64,000 nt of DNA from Immersiella caudata (Eukaryota > Ascomycota > Sordariomycetes > Sordariales > Lasiosphaeriaceae). Each line of letters starts with the position of its first letter. The stretch's first letter is position 1. Under the pieces are notes generated by a model. That model ran no database searches. It saw only the letters and a program-made list of their open reading frames with translations, and was not told where the DNA came from. The DNA lies in contig JAULSU010000003.1 in assembly GCA_030512335.1 (NCBI GenBank), forward strand, positions 806,001-870,000, read 5' to 3'. The position numbers and the translations under genes were made by a program. Positions 51,940-62,551 of this stretch are shown here, piece by piece.

Positions 51940-52672
51940 TCAAATCCAAAAGAACACAACGGGAACCGCCACCGAGTATAATGCCAGTGTCCAGCGCAGC
52001 GAGAGGTAAGCCCGCCCAATCGCCCCTTGGGAAGTAGCCGGCCCCCCGGAACTCGCCGCGTCGGACGGCGAGGCCTTGCCTGAAGCCGACTCTCCGCCCG
52101 CGTCAAATGTCGCCGTGACGGAACTGGAGTTTGCGCACAGGGACGGGACCGGTACTGCAGGGCCTGCAACAAACTTAACAGCAGCGCACTGGACATGCAT
52201 GTCTCCATGTTATTATCACTAGATTAGATAACTGCAGCCTGGACTTATAACTGACCTGAAAAAGCTGCCCATCCGTAGCCACCTGAATCACCTGCAACAC
52301 GACATCCTTGCCCTCCCACGCCGCGATGCCCGGCACGGCCGTCAGACACAAGGCGCCCAGCCCGCTCTGGCGGACGCGTGGGACCAACTTGATAAATTCC
52401 GGGCTAGCGTTGACACCTGGGGTACCAGGTAGAAGCGCGGCCTGTATGGTAAACTCCGAACGAGGATGCGTCGAGATGACCTTGAGAGGGGCGCCAGCGA
52501 TGGGCCAGTCGGTGACTGCGTTGCGGGAGGTGATTTCGAAGCCTCCGCAGGGTGCCGTGGCTTCTTTCGTATCTTGGAAGCCGATGGACGGGGGGATTTC
52601 GAGGACGAAGTGCGTCGAGTAGGGGGCTGCGAGGGCTAGGAGGAGAAGCGTTTTCGTGATGCGGCGTTGCAT
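51940..52672 (-). CDS. BIM1/X325-type LPMO-like copper-binding GPI protein (copy A), 221 aa
   Basis: Two exons: 52672-52256 and 52188-51940 (67-bp intron, phase 0). Signal peptide MQRRITKTLLLLALAAPYST, with cleavage predicted to expose His21 (HFVLEIPPSIGF), the N-terminal histidine of a copper histidine brace. The second brace His is read as His69 in VISTHPRSEF. Conserved features with copy B: PCGGF, VLQVIQVATDGQLFQ, and CAAVKFVAG after the intron. A Ser/Gly/Ala stretch and hydrophobic C-terminus (SLRWTLALYSVAVPVVFFWI) predict a GPI anchor. In Cryptococcus, Bim1 of this family helps Ctr1 import copper under scarcity; X325 members bind copper but do not cleave polysaccharides. Convergent with the Ctr gene, ends 132 bp apart. 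The third (Asp) ligand was not assigned. Confidence 0.88.
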
Positions 52673-53376
52673 GTTGCAAATGCTTTGGGTAAGGTACCTA
52701 CCTAGGCAGGTAGCCAGAACATTCGAGTGATTTTGTTGTTTTGTGTGCAATGCATAGGGAGGCGCTGGTGGCCTCCTCGGTATTGTTAAGGTAGGGAGGT
52801 GAGGATTTAGGTTGTGATTTGTGACCAGGGGGCTCCGAAACGGTTGAGTCCAGGCCCCATAGATAAGGCTATCCCCTGCAGCCAGTGATGGATATTGATC
52901 GCGTCTCGTCCGCCCGGGTGGGCTCGCCTGGATGCGGCTCGCCTTCATGTTGGCGATTAGCCTGTTTCTGTAAATATGCCCAGATGATGGCAAACATGCT
53001 CAAAGGTGCTCGGATCGCAAATTCGAAAAGGCCTTCGAGGCTTGGATTCTAATTCCGCCTGGTTGCCATGTCGGTGTTCCCATCCACGCCGCGCGTGCCG
53101 TTTCACCAACCTGGAAACGGGCGGGAAGCATCAAGAAAGCTGGACGCAATTCGTCACCTTCCGTGACCTTTGCACACCGGTTGATTTAACCAAACGACGT
53201 TGCATGGCCTCGGTGCTCCGAGCCCTCCATCGTCAGAGCGAAGCTGAGTAGATTCGTGGCGACGATGCTATTATTTAAAGATTACTGGTCTCATGCACCG
53301 TTCGCCTTCACAACGTACAAACAGACGCAAAGACACACCTTCTCTCTCCTCCAGAATTCTTCTCATCACCACCAAT
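52673..53376. promoter_or_regulatory. Divergent promoter shared by the two BIM1/X325-type genes
   Basis: 704 bp between diverging paralogues. Holds CATGCTCA at 52995-53002, which shares TGCTCA with the motifs upstream of the reductase and transporter. AT-rich TATTTAAAG at 53272-53280 could be the TATA element of the right-hand gene. Confidence 0.45.
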
Positions 53377-54297
53377 ATGCGTGTCCCGCACACCGTGCAG
53401 TGCTTCCTGGCCGCCGCCTCGGCTGTCTCGGCCCACTTCGTCCTCGAGACTCCCACCAGCCTCGGCTTCAACGACGAGAAGCTGGGCGAATCGCCGTGCG
53501 GCTCCTTTGATCCAACCGACAGGTCCAAAGGCGTCGCCAAATGGAGCGTCGGCGGCGGCAACGTCGGCGTCATCTCGACTCACGGAAGCGTGACCTGGCA
53601 AATCAACGCCGCCCTCGTCAGCGAGCCCACCAAATGGCTGCCTCTGGTCCGCGAATTCGCCCAAACCGGTGTTGGAAACGTTTGCATCCAGCGCGTGCCC
53701 GGCTTCTCCGCCTGGATCGGCCAGCCCGTTGTTGTGCAAATCATTCAGCACGGCCACGACGGCGTGCTCCACCAAGTAAGTCCAAGTGGGTCATGTGCCC
53801 ACCATGCCGCCATTTCTCCCTCGCAGCTGTTAATCCTCCCCTTCCAGTGCGCTGCCATCGAATTCATTGCCGGCGGCCCCGACCCCGTGCCGGCCGACTG
53901 TAAAAACTCAAACAGCGTCACCATCGATCCTCTGGTTCCCGGGCCGGGCCCGGCCCCGGCTCCAGCGTCTTCCAGCGGCAGTTCTCCCGCCCAGCCCGTA
54001 CCCGCCTCATCCTCGACACCCGCTCAACCGTCGGCATCTTCGCTTCACGTTTCAGCAGGAGTCACCGACGGTGTCTCAACTACGTCTCCATCTACGCGTC
54101 CCAGCTCCCGTGAAGGCGGTGGAGGCGATGGGCACGGATCATCATCATCCGCCAGCTCCGTGATTTTGACGACCAATAATCCAACTACCCGACCTGTCGT
54201 TACTGCTACTGCTGCTGCCGGTGCCATGGTCGGGATACAAGTCGTTGTAAGCGCTATGGCGGCTTTTACGGCTCTCATCATGTTGATAATTGCTTAA
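53377..54297 (+). CDS. BIM1/X325-type LPMO-like copper-binding GPI protein (copy B), 282 aa
   Basis: Two exons: 53377-53775 and 53848-54297 (72-bp stop-free intron at the same place and phase as in copy A). Signal peptide MRVPHTVQCFLAAASAVSA, cleavage exposing His20 (HFVLETPTSLGF); second brace His is His69 in VISTHGSVTW. The last part of the domain holds extra histidines (IIQHGHDGVLHQ) absent from copy A, then CAAIEFIAGGPDPVPADC. A long Ser/Pro/Thr region and a C-terminal hydrophobic tail (GIQVVVSAMAAFTALIMLIIA) predict a GPI-anchored wall or membrane protein. Family knowledge: surface copper capture with Ctr, not polysaccharide cleavage. The pair probably arose by duplication with inversion. 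Confidence 0.9.
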   Translation: MRVPHTVQCFLAAASAVSAHFVLETPTSLGFNDEKLGESPCGSFDPTDRSKGVAKWSVGGGNVGVISTHGSVTWQINAALVSEPTKWLPLVREFAQTGVGNVCIQRVPGFSAWIGQPVVVQIIQHGHDGVLHQVSPSGSCAHHAAISPSQLLILPFQCAAIEFIAGGPDPVPADCKNSNSVTIDPLVPGPGPAPAPASSSGSSPAQPVPASSSTPAQPSASSLHVSAGVTDGVSTTSPSTRPSSREGGGGDGHGSSSSASSVILTTNNPTTRPVVTATAAAGAMVGIQVVVSAMAAFTALIMLIIA

Positions 54298-54723
54298 GCT
54301 CATCTTGATATTCTGCATACCTACCTACCTAGACATGGGAAAATCTAAAACGTCACTGCTTTTCCTCCAATGGTGCACGCATTTGGCGATTCCACTCATT
54401 AATCCATCTCCACATGTTCTTTTGCGTCTGCTTACCATGCCAAGGCCTTTTAGGGGGTGGGTCCACAGAATAGCCTTCGCTTCTGCCTGGAGTTTGATAT
54501 CCACCACCAAAGACTGTGAGTCACAGGCCCGAGCACAATTATCATCCTCTCCAGTCACCTGCGCCATGGCCGATCCTTTCCTTGTGCCTGTGTTCCCCAG
54601 GTCGCCATTCCTCAGAAGCTCAAACACCAACACCAACACCAACATCAACAATCAAACAATCACGTCACCCCATCGACCGCCACGCCAAGAAGACAGTCTT
54701 GGCACAGCCCGCCACCAGCCAAC
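54298..54723. other. Intergenic
   Basis: Short ACC(T)ACCT repeats at 54318-54330 and an ACCAAC array at 54628-54650. No gene recognised. Confidence 0.45.
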
Positions 54724-55512
54724 ATGCAGCGCACCTCCCCTGCAGCAACGCCACTAGCAGCCCCCAGCATGAGAATACCCCCGGAAATCATCATCGAAAT
54801 CATCGAATACATCGCCCGGCCCCATCTCCAACAACTTGAACTTCAAAACACCAATCCTCCTTCCCAAAACACATCAGTCACAACTCCCCCCACCATCACT
54901 AGCACTGCGACCATCAACACCACCCAAACCCAAGCACAGGCCCAAGCCGTCTCCCTCGCCCTCCAAACCCTCCTCAACCTAACCCTAACCTCCCAACCCC
55001 TCCAAACCCTCACCCTCCCCATCCTCTACCGCCATTTCGCGCTCGGCTACAACGACCCCTCGGGCATCAACCTTCCCCCCCACGGAGGCCAACGCCTCGT
55101 CTCCTTCACCCGCACCCTCCTCCTCAACCCTGCCCTCGCCGCTCTAGTAAAGCGCGCCTTCTTCCACCCCAAGCTGGTAAGCCAAATGGGATCCGAGAAC
55201 ATGATCATGATATCTGCGATTGCCAAGCGACGTCTGAAGAAGCTGCACGGTGGTGAGAGTGTGGTGTTTGATGACCAGCCGATTGAGACTCTAATGTACG
55301 CGTTGATGCCAAATCTGGAGCGTTTGGTGTTTGCAGGCCGCAGGTATGTTTTGGTTCCGGGCAAGGTGAGGGAGGTGGCGTGGAAGGGGCTCAAGGGGGT
55401 TGAGCAGGCGGAGGAGTATGGGTGGAGTTTTAGTGAGATGGAGGGGTTGAGGAGGTATGAGGAGGAGTTAGGGATTAATATGGCGCTTCCTGATGAGGAT
55501 GATGACCTCTAG
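54724..55512 (+). CDS. F-box-like protein, 262 aa
   Basis: Single exon. A second in-frame ATG at 54769 starts exactly at the F-box-like opening MRIPPEIIIEIIEYIARP, so the true start may be either. A Thr/Gln-rich linker follows, then QPLQTLTLPILYRHFALGY and LALVKRAFFHPKLV, typical of the region after a fungal F-box where the substrate part begins, and IETLMYALMPNLERLVFAG, resembling a leucine-rich repeat piece. The end is acidic (LPDEDDDL). Likely adaptor for an SCF ubiquitin ligase; substrate unknown. Short compared with most members, so possibly truncated. Confidence 0.6.
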   Translation: MQRTSPAATPLAAPSMRIPPEIIIEIIEYIARPHLQQLELQNTNPPSQNTSVTTPPTITSTATINTTQTQAQAQAVSLALQTLLNLTLTSQPLQTLTLPILYRHFALGYNDPSGINLPPHGGQRLVSFTRTLLLNPALAALVKRAFFHPKLVSQMGSENMIMISAIAKRRLKKLHGGESVVFDDQPIETLMYALMPNLERLVFAGRRYVLVPGKVREVAWKGLKGVEQAEEYGWSFSEMEGLRRYEEELGINMALPDEDDDL

Positions 55513-55772
55513 GATCCTCATGGAGCAGGCGCTAGAAAGACACGGTTTCAAGCAGAGTCACTGGACAGTCCACGAAGAGACGGTCTAAAAAGATGGGAAA
55601 GCAAGAGATGGAAGGACGGAATAGGACGAATACGATGGGCAATGACGGATGTAATACGGCAACGGAATGGGACAAGGGAATGGAAAGCAGGCTTGGACAA
55701 TGAGAATTTTGATGTAGATGGTAATAGATAGTATACAGGTAGATATCAGTGTATAGCATTGGGGCCTTTCTC

Positions 55773-57026
55773 CTACCTTTCATTTCCTTGCATCGACGAA
55801 CTAAAAGCCCTACTGATGGCAATACCCGTAGCAGGAAACGACATGATCTTGTCGTGCACTCCATACTTGAGCAGCTCCATACGGATTTCCCCTTTTGGAG
55901 TTGGCCAAACTGCAACACTGCCCCCTTGGCCCCGCGAATCAGTCCTCTCCTCAATCTTTTGTTCAAGCGCAGAGGCACTCGAATCATCAAGCTCACTGCG
56001 TGTCGAGTTTTTGCCATCTGCACTGGAAGCTTCATCGGCAATTCTTATGGCCTCTCTAAACAGCCTCATGGAGTGCTCTTTCGGGATATCTGTGTCATCC
56101 TCCGCGTGGAGAAGCGTGATGTGGTATCGCTCGGCGCTGCGGATAAAATCTCCCAGTCGTTGTATGTTGTTCCATGTGCTATGGAGTCGCTTGGTGAAGA
56201 AGTTGAAAAGGGGCGGCACACGGGCGACCGGGGACAGCACCGGGATGAAGCCGCCGATGCGGTAGGTGGCTGTTAGCTGGGCAATGTCGGAAAAGCTAGC
56301 CGTAACAACCAAGCCAGCAAAGTGAACTTTGTTACTTGGCGTGCGACTGGGGTTGACAAGCTCCTGAACCAGCGCGATGGCGACAGCAGACCCCAAACTC
56401 TGGCCAAAGACAACAATCCGTTCAGGGGGGATGCCAGCGGCACGTTGCGCCCAGTCGACCACGGACAGCGCGTCTGTGATCAGGCCTGGTTCTGACGGCC
56501 ACCCACTTGAGAGCCCGTAGCCCCGGTAGTCGAACGTCAAGATGTGGGTGTTGACGGGATCGGCGGCGTAGAGCGAACGGTAGCTGTCTGGACGCCATCC
56601 GCTTGCCATGGTACCGCTGGTGCCGTGGAAATACAAAACCAAGCGCGCTGCAGGGTTCTCTCGAAGTAGCCGAAAGTTGAGTGTTTCCTCAAAGTTATCA
56701 ACAAGGCCGCCCTCGGGCCCTTGCGACAAAAGCGCCTCCTGGTTGGAGATGTACGCGCCGAGAGGAAGAATGTGCCAGGCGTGCAGCTTTTCCCCATCGC
56801 TGGTCGGGATGTAAAAGGGCGTGGCTTGGTGGTGCAAGAAGCCAAACTGTTCGGGAACATTGAGATCTTTGAACCAGGTTAGCGTGATTTTGTGGAGGTA
56901 AATGGCGTGGGCTTGGAAAGCTGGCGCGATAATCATGGCGCCAAGCAACCCCAGATAGACTACCGTCGGAACGCCAAGACTGAGGCAGACGGCCAATATG
57001 GTCGATCGTAGAGCTGATGGCTCCAT
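55773..57026 (-). CDS. ABHD12-like alpha/beta hydrolase, 417 aa
   Basis: Single exon. The N-terminus is a membrane anchor (AVCLSLGVPTVVYLGLLGAMIIAPAF). Hydrolase core: oxyanion HGTSG (about 134-138), the strand ILTFDYRGYGLS, and the nucleophile elbow GQSLGS with Ser210. The acid is likely in LLHAEDDTDIP and the base in VHDKIMSFP near the C-terminus, so the triad looks complete. ABHD12 enzymes hydrolyse lysophosphatidylserine and monoacylglycerols. A hydrophilic insertion (ADGKNSTRSELDDSSASALE) lies before the His. Membrane-bound lipid hydrolase inferred; exact substrate unknown. Confidence 0.85.
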   Translation of the reverse strand: MEPSALRSTILAVCLSLGVPTVVYLGLLGAMIIAPAFQAHAIYLHKITLTWFKDLNVPEQFGFLHHQATPFYIPTSDGEKLHAWHILPLGAYISNQEALLSQGPEGGLVDNFEETLNFRLLRENPAARLVLYFHGTSGTMASGWRPDSYRSLYAADPVNTHILTFDYRGYGLSSGWPSEPGLITDALSVVDWAQRAAGIPPERIVVFGQSLGSAVAIALVQELVNPSRTPSNKVHFAGLVVTASFSDIAQLTATYRIGGFIPVLSPVARVPPLFNFFTKRLHSTWNNIQRLGDFIRSAERYHITLLHAEDDTDIPKEHSMRLFREAIRIADEASSADGKNSTRSELDDSSASALEQKIEERTDSRGQGGSVAVWPTPKGEIRMELLKYGVHDKIMSFPATGIAISRAFSSSMQGNER

Positions 57027-57469
57027 TCTAGCGTTTTGCGTACGGCCTATGCCGTGTCAACGGTCCGAAGTCCGATAGATAGCAGCAGCTGTGATGGTGG
57101 TGGGAATTGATTGTAGAAAGTGGCGGGTCGAAGAATTGGCGGACGCAAGGATTTTCTTGGCGAGAATCGAGCCCCGGTCGATTAGGTCAGCGGTGTTGCA
57201 GACAGGGTTGGCTGGGCGCGCTTGGTCGACGAACAACGAGTGAAGCCGCCCACTATGTTTTGGCCTTGGCAACTGAATCAGGGGGCTTACGCCGGCGACT
57301 TACAGACAGCACAGTGCGAGAAGCCCCGGCTTCTAGGATTCCCAAATATTCTACAGTCAATCCCTGAGCGGCCACCATTCCCCGCGATATATGCCCTGGG
57401 GAAGTCGCAACTGGGAAGCAGGAATCGAACCGGGCTAGAACCTGGGTATCCTGAATTTCCTCCATCCAG
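57027..57469. promoter_or_regulatory. Divergent promoter
   Basis: Upstream of the ABHD12-like gene and of the membrane protein at 57470. No site recognised. Confidence 0.5.
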
Positions 57470-58793
57470 ATGTCCCAAGAGCAGCTCCTCAACACGACTG
57501 GACTCGTGGGCTGGGTCCCCGAGGACACCACCCGCGGCACATGGACGATCATCACCTCCTCCCTCTTCACCATCATTATTTGCACCTGGACAGCCATCCA
57601 CCCACGCACCCACGTCTCCCGCCGACTTCGAAACACGCACAAATTCCACCAGCTCGTCAAAGCCATTCTCGCACCCGAGATGGTCTGCCTCGAATCCCTC
57701 CAAGAGCTCATCCAAGCCCGAAAAGCCTTCCGACGCTGCGCGAAGGCCACCAACGGCGAGTTCACTCTCCTCCACGGTTTCTACCTCGGCATGATGGGCA
57801 TCAGGTACCGCATCAACGACGAAGGTGGGTATCGCATACTTTGGCCTGGTCAATATGCATGGCTTCTCAACAATGGGCTTGTGTCATGGGACGACCACAC
57901 CAGCTGGGGTCTCTCCAAGGAAGAAATCCAAGACAGGAACGCAGCAGATGGCTTGGTGAAGTTTACGGCTTTACTGCAAGCCATTTGGTTCACGCTGCAG
58001 TCCATCGTGCGTATGGCGCATGGCCTGCCTCTGGCACCCTTGGAAACGATGACGTTGGCCTACGTGTTGAATGCGTTTGTCACATATGGGTGTTGGTGGG
58101 CAAAGCCCAAGGATATTGCCACGGCAGCGTTTGTTGACTTGCCTGCCATGAGTGCGCGGCAACGAGAGACGTTTGAGGGGCTCTCGATGGAAGATACGTA
58201 CGATGTTCTCGATCCAAGTCAAAAGCAGGGTATGAGTATTGCGTGGTACGTGGTCGCCCGGGACTGTCGCGATGATGAGGTGCTTGTCATGGCGCGAGTG
58301 GAAGGCGATGTTGAGGCACAGGGTAAATACCAGGGTGGCGTGGAGAAGGTCGAGTCCACGGTCAAAACGACAACCCAGGTCAGCGACAAGTTGGGTGGAG
58401 GTGACGTCGAGGCGGGTAACACCAACGTGATTACTGAGTGGGACGCCAACCTCTACATGACGCGGTATTGGCCTTTATTGTGTGTGCTTGGAGCATCCTT
58501 CGGCGCCGTGCACCTCATCTCATGGACAGCAGCGTTTCCCACCGACGTCGAAATGTGGCTGTGGAGGAGCAGCGCCCTGATCTCGGTCGTGACAGCGGTT
58601 CTGTGCATGCAGTTCAGGACTATGAGTGTAAGATGGGAGGGGTTCATGTCCATCATCAAGATTGGGAGCCCCACTCCTCTATATCATCAGTAGGGTGATC
58701 ATGGCGGTTGAGACATTTGCCGGGTTGAGGGCAATGGAAGCCGGAACGTATATGACGTATGAGATCTGGAACTATTGGTTCCATTTCTTTTAA
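57470..58793 (+). CDS. Fungal membrane protein with apparent C-terminal frameshift
   Basis: Open frame 57470-58693 (407 aa). The start matches a family of fungal membrane proteins: GWVPEDTTRGTWTIITSSLF then TIIICTWTAIHPRTH, later YGCWWAKPKDIATAA, and spans LCVLGASFGAVHLISWTAAF and LISVVTAVLCMQF. The frame ends with GSPTPLYHQ and a stop, but the +1 frame directly continues in family style (GAPLLYIISRVIMAVETFAG then LRAMEAGTYMTYEIWNYWFHFF, stop at 58791-58793). One missing base at about 58670, in AAGATTGGGAG, would explain this; no acceptable intron was found. So the last 41 or so residues are lost or it is a sequence error. Function unknown; several spans place it in a membrane. Confidence 0.7.
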
Positions 58794-58901
58794 TAATATA
58801 AGAGATGCGATGACTCAACTTGTTATGGCGCCAATACCCAAGACCCAAAGCCAAATAAAACGGAATAACCAAAACGATGAAACCTCTGTCAAATTCGATC
58901 C

Positions 58902-61900
58902 TCATAAGTGAACAGCAGCATCGGCCAGCACACTCAGCAGTGTCGCCGCAGCGCCTCCTATCCCAGCGGCACCAAGTGATTCTTTCAGAGTCTGCTTCTT
59001 CTGCGCCACACGTTCGTCTCGGTCTTTGTCCCGATCTCGGTCTCTCTCGCGGTCTCTATCCCTTCTTCTGTCACGGTCCCTGTCATGGTCCCTGTACCGG
59101 TCTCTATCTCGGTCGCGGTCTCTCTCTCTCCACTTGGACCCAAAAAGGTTGAGAGAGGGCCGTGTATCACCCTCACGTTCCTTGTCGCTAGTGGCCCCAG
59201 TCGAAGAAGATGATGCCAGCCCCGCCACAGCCGCCCCTGCCATGCTCGGGCCTAGGTCACCGAACTTCAAGATAGGTTTGGGTCCTACCCGCACTTCTGG
59301 ACCTGGTTTCTCCGGGCTCTGGGGAGGAATGTATCTGGGAGAGGTGGAAAATCGAACTTTGGACGAGCGCACGGCGCTATCCCTTTGAGGTTCCGCGGCA
59401 TCTGACTCCGAGTCATCCCACGAGACATCACCCGAATCAGAGTCTTCGCTTCCATTCCTCTTCAGATTCCAGGCATCTAAATCAGAGTCCCAAGCTTGTA
59501 AATCCAGATCCCAGGGGTCAGGGTCTTCTTCGGTTGTGGAGCCAGCATGTGAGCTTGCGCTGGTAGCGGCGATTCGTTTTGGGGCTGTTTTTGAGGCTGG
59601 TCGCGCATTTTGGTGCCTCCTCCTCTGCCTAATCTCGGCACTTTGGCGAGAATACTCTAAGATTTGCTCTTTGCTGAGGATCCCGAGGACGGCGACAAAC
59701 TCGGGTCTAGCCTCGTACCGAACGCCAGCGCGCTGGAGTACCTCGGGGCTAACAAGGCTGCGCTTGATCTTCGTCCACTTCGCACTGGGAGGAATCTCAC
59801 GGCCCTGGCTGTCAGGAGCCAGCCGCCGTTCTTGGCCTTCAGAGTACGGAGGAGGTAGCGCCCACCTAGCAGAGGTTGTGATCCCAGTTGAAGTCGGCAT
59901 CCCACGATTCGGGAGGTAACGCCCGGAAGGACTCGCCAGGTGCAATATGTAGGGCGAGCGTTTCTCCCTCTCCGCAGCATCTTGAGCAACGAGTTCATCT
60001 GTGGAGATCAAGCCAAACGTTTTAGATGCCAGTTTCGCAGACGCCGAAGCTTCTGAAGACAGAGCCTTTGTATGAAGGAAACGAGGCTCTGAAGGAGTCT
60101 TAGAGCCGTCCGAGAACTCCTGTGAGTCCAACTCCCGCACGTAAGCTCGAAGAACATCCTATATTTTGCTCTGTATTAGTCTCCTTGTTACGAGATGGAA
60201 GTGAACCCCATGGTCAACTAACCTTGTTTCGGTCCAGAACTGGCTTGGAAAACCCCTCATTGAGCAAATCATCGTAAAACATTTGCCACAAGTCATCTGC
60301 TATGTTTCCATCCGTAGAAGAGTTTGGCCGAGAGAAAATCCTTGCCGCAATCTTGTCCACCTTGTCCTTGATGTCGTCTAGCGCCTCGCCAGCCGCCGAC
60401 GGCTCCGTCCTCAAACTTCCAGAATGATGGAGCTGAGCTTTGTCGAGAAGAATGTCTATTTGTACTTTCGATGTTGCCAGGTGAGAGGCAACGGCCCCGA
60501 GTTCGTTGCGAACAGTCAGCAGGCTGTCATTTCCGAGCCTGGCGAGCATGCCTTCGAGAGCCCGCAAAGAAGTCCCGGTACCGTCAATGACGAAGTCGAG
60601 CTGGCGATCATAAGACGCCCCTAGGATTGGGTTGTTCAAAACACTTTCCGGGTCCTCGACCTCAGCAAGGAGATGCCTGCACGCGTTTCGTAACCCACGT
60701 ACCGCTGCGATAATCCCGGTAACTTCGGTAGCCTTCGTCTCCCTGTGCAGGCGAACATGGAGCGCATCCGCGAGGTCCCGCAAAAGTATCATCCTTTCAA
60801 CAAGCGAGGATTCTGCGGCTGCAGTCACCGCGGGTTCCCACCCCTTTATGATTAGTGGAAGCAAGGTTGTCGCTTTTGTTCCTCGCGGTTTCGGTGCGCT
60901 CCTCTCGCGGACTCTGCTCAAGGACTTTTCCGCCGAGGGTAATCCCAGATGTTCAACTTTGAGCTGGTTTCGCATATCTTTCAGCGTGTCGTCGATAGGG
61001 ATGACGTATATATCGCCGAACATGTCCACAGCAACCACATGACCCAGGAGTTTTCTCGTTTCCTCATCTACAACCCATGAGCCAGAATCACCTTCCGAGA
61101 TGCCTCTAGAAGCCCCCCCATCTTACTCGAGATCAGCCAATGTTCGTAAAGTGGGTGGGGGTGGATAACTCACTGTGAGAGAGAAGAGATATGACATGGA
61201 CATCGATGACTTCCTCTCCAGGCTCGATTGCCATCATTGCCATGCCGGCCAGGACAATGCCGTGCAGTACTCCAAGGGATGCAGTCATAATACCAACTCG
61301 TCTACCGGCGGTGCTTATCGACTTGTCGATATCACATATAAATGCAGGTTCGGTGCTCTCGGACTCCACTAACGCATTTGGCCTCCATTCGCCGTGGTCG
61401 AACTGAAACAAAGCCCAATCAAAGTACTTGAGGGGCTCGGTCGTCGCATCCCTTTTTGGCCAAGCTGTAACGATACTTGTATATCTTTTTGGCCTTCCGA
61501 AATCCCATGGAGACTTGTCTTCTCCGGGGGGAGGTGTACCAGCAAGCTGTGGGTTTCCACCGCGCTCAGGGGGATCCTCTGGACAGAACTTGAAACTCGA
61601 CGGGAAACTTTCGGATCCAGGTCCTGCATTGTCGACCTGGGACTGAGAATCGTCGGAGCTGCCTTCCCAATTGTCGAGGAAATGACCCGCCGTCATGGCA
61701 TAGTATCGGATGGCTCCCGTCGCGAAAGTTGCTTCGAGCACTCCGCCCAAAGTTGCCCTTCGCCACAGTTTAGAGTCTTTGGGATATAGTCGCAGAGGTG
61801 TCCCGCAATTGGTAGCCACAAGCCCATGACCCCTTGGTGGTGCCTCAACAATGTGCTGAGATTCGTAGAAGGTCACCCGGATTCCGCCATGAATCGTTTC

Positions 61901-62479
61901 GTACAGGAATGACACGTTGTCTTGACCGTCAACCCTCAAAATGTCTTGGTATGGAGGCCGGTCCAGAAGTTCTTTGATGGCTCTTGCAACATCGTCAGTG
62001 CAAAGGAAGACGATATACGGCCGCGCTGTCTCATGAGTGTCTCCCGCAACAACTAGCCGTACTGCATCTATCCGTCTTGGTCTCGTTCTCAAGGCTAGTC
62101 TCGGTCTTCTCCTGAGGCTTGCATTAAGAGCAGGAGTGATGGCGCGTAGGATGGTGTTGTACCGCTGTTGCTGCTCATCGCTTGGGTCTAGCATGGGGAG
62201 GCCGTTGAACGTACGAACAGGAGTGTCCGGGGGTGGGGGTGACGAGGACGGTGTGGGTGGTGGCATGGCCTGGTCTGGAACCAGCGGCAGCAGCAGCGGC
62301 GATCCCCGTTCAAAAACACTCTCATCTTCGTTCAAGGAGACGTCTCTGGGTCGAGTTTCCGCATCTATGCTGCCATAGCCAGAATCCTGGCTAGACGATG
62401 TTGATATCCGGGACGCCGACTTTTGGATGCCAGTGGCAAGATGGTCGGCGACAGTCCTTGGTCGGTTTTCAGGATCCAT
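58902..62479 (-). CDS. Intracellular trypsin-like protease domain fused to a DUF8035-type C-terminus, 1153 aa
   Basis: Three exons: 62479-61174, 61121-60223, 60158-58902, all in frame; ATG 62551 is an alternative giving 24 more residues. The N-terminus is disordered and Pro-rich. A trypsin-like fold follows with an apparently intact triad: His266 in MTAGHFLDN, Asp354 in YFDWALFQF, Ser448 in EGDSGSWVV. No signal peptide, so likely cytosolic. Exon 2 then holds a helical segment (LVERMILLRDLADALHVRL). Exon 3 has the DUF8035 motif WTKIKRSLVSPEVLQRAGVR then YEARPEFVAVLGILSKEQI, and a tail of Arg-Asp dipeptide repeats followed by a C-terminal helix (GAAGIGGAAATLLSVLADA). Known relatives are fungal proteins of unknown function, often near NLR-type genes; proteolysis has to be tested. 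Confidence 0.8.
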
Positions 62480-62551
62480 GGTCCAGCTTCGCGACCCAAC
62501 TACCCACTGGCGCCTTTGAGATAACTCGACCGGAGCCTGGAACCTGAGCAT

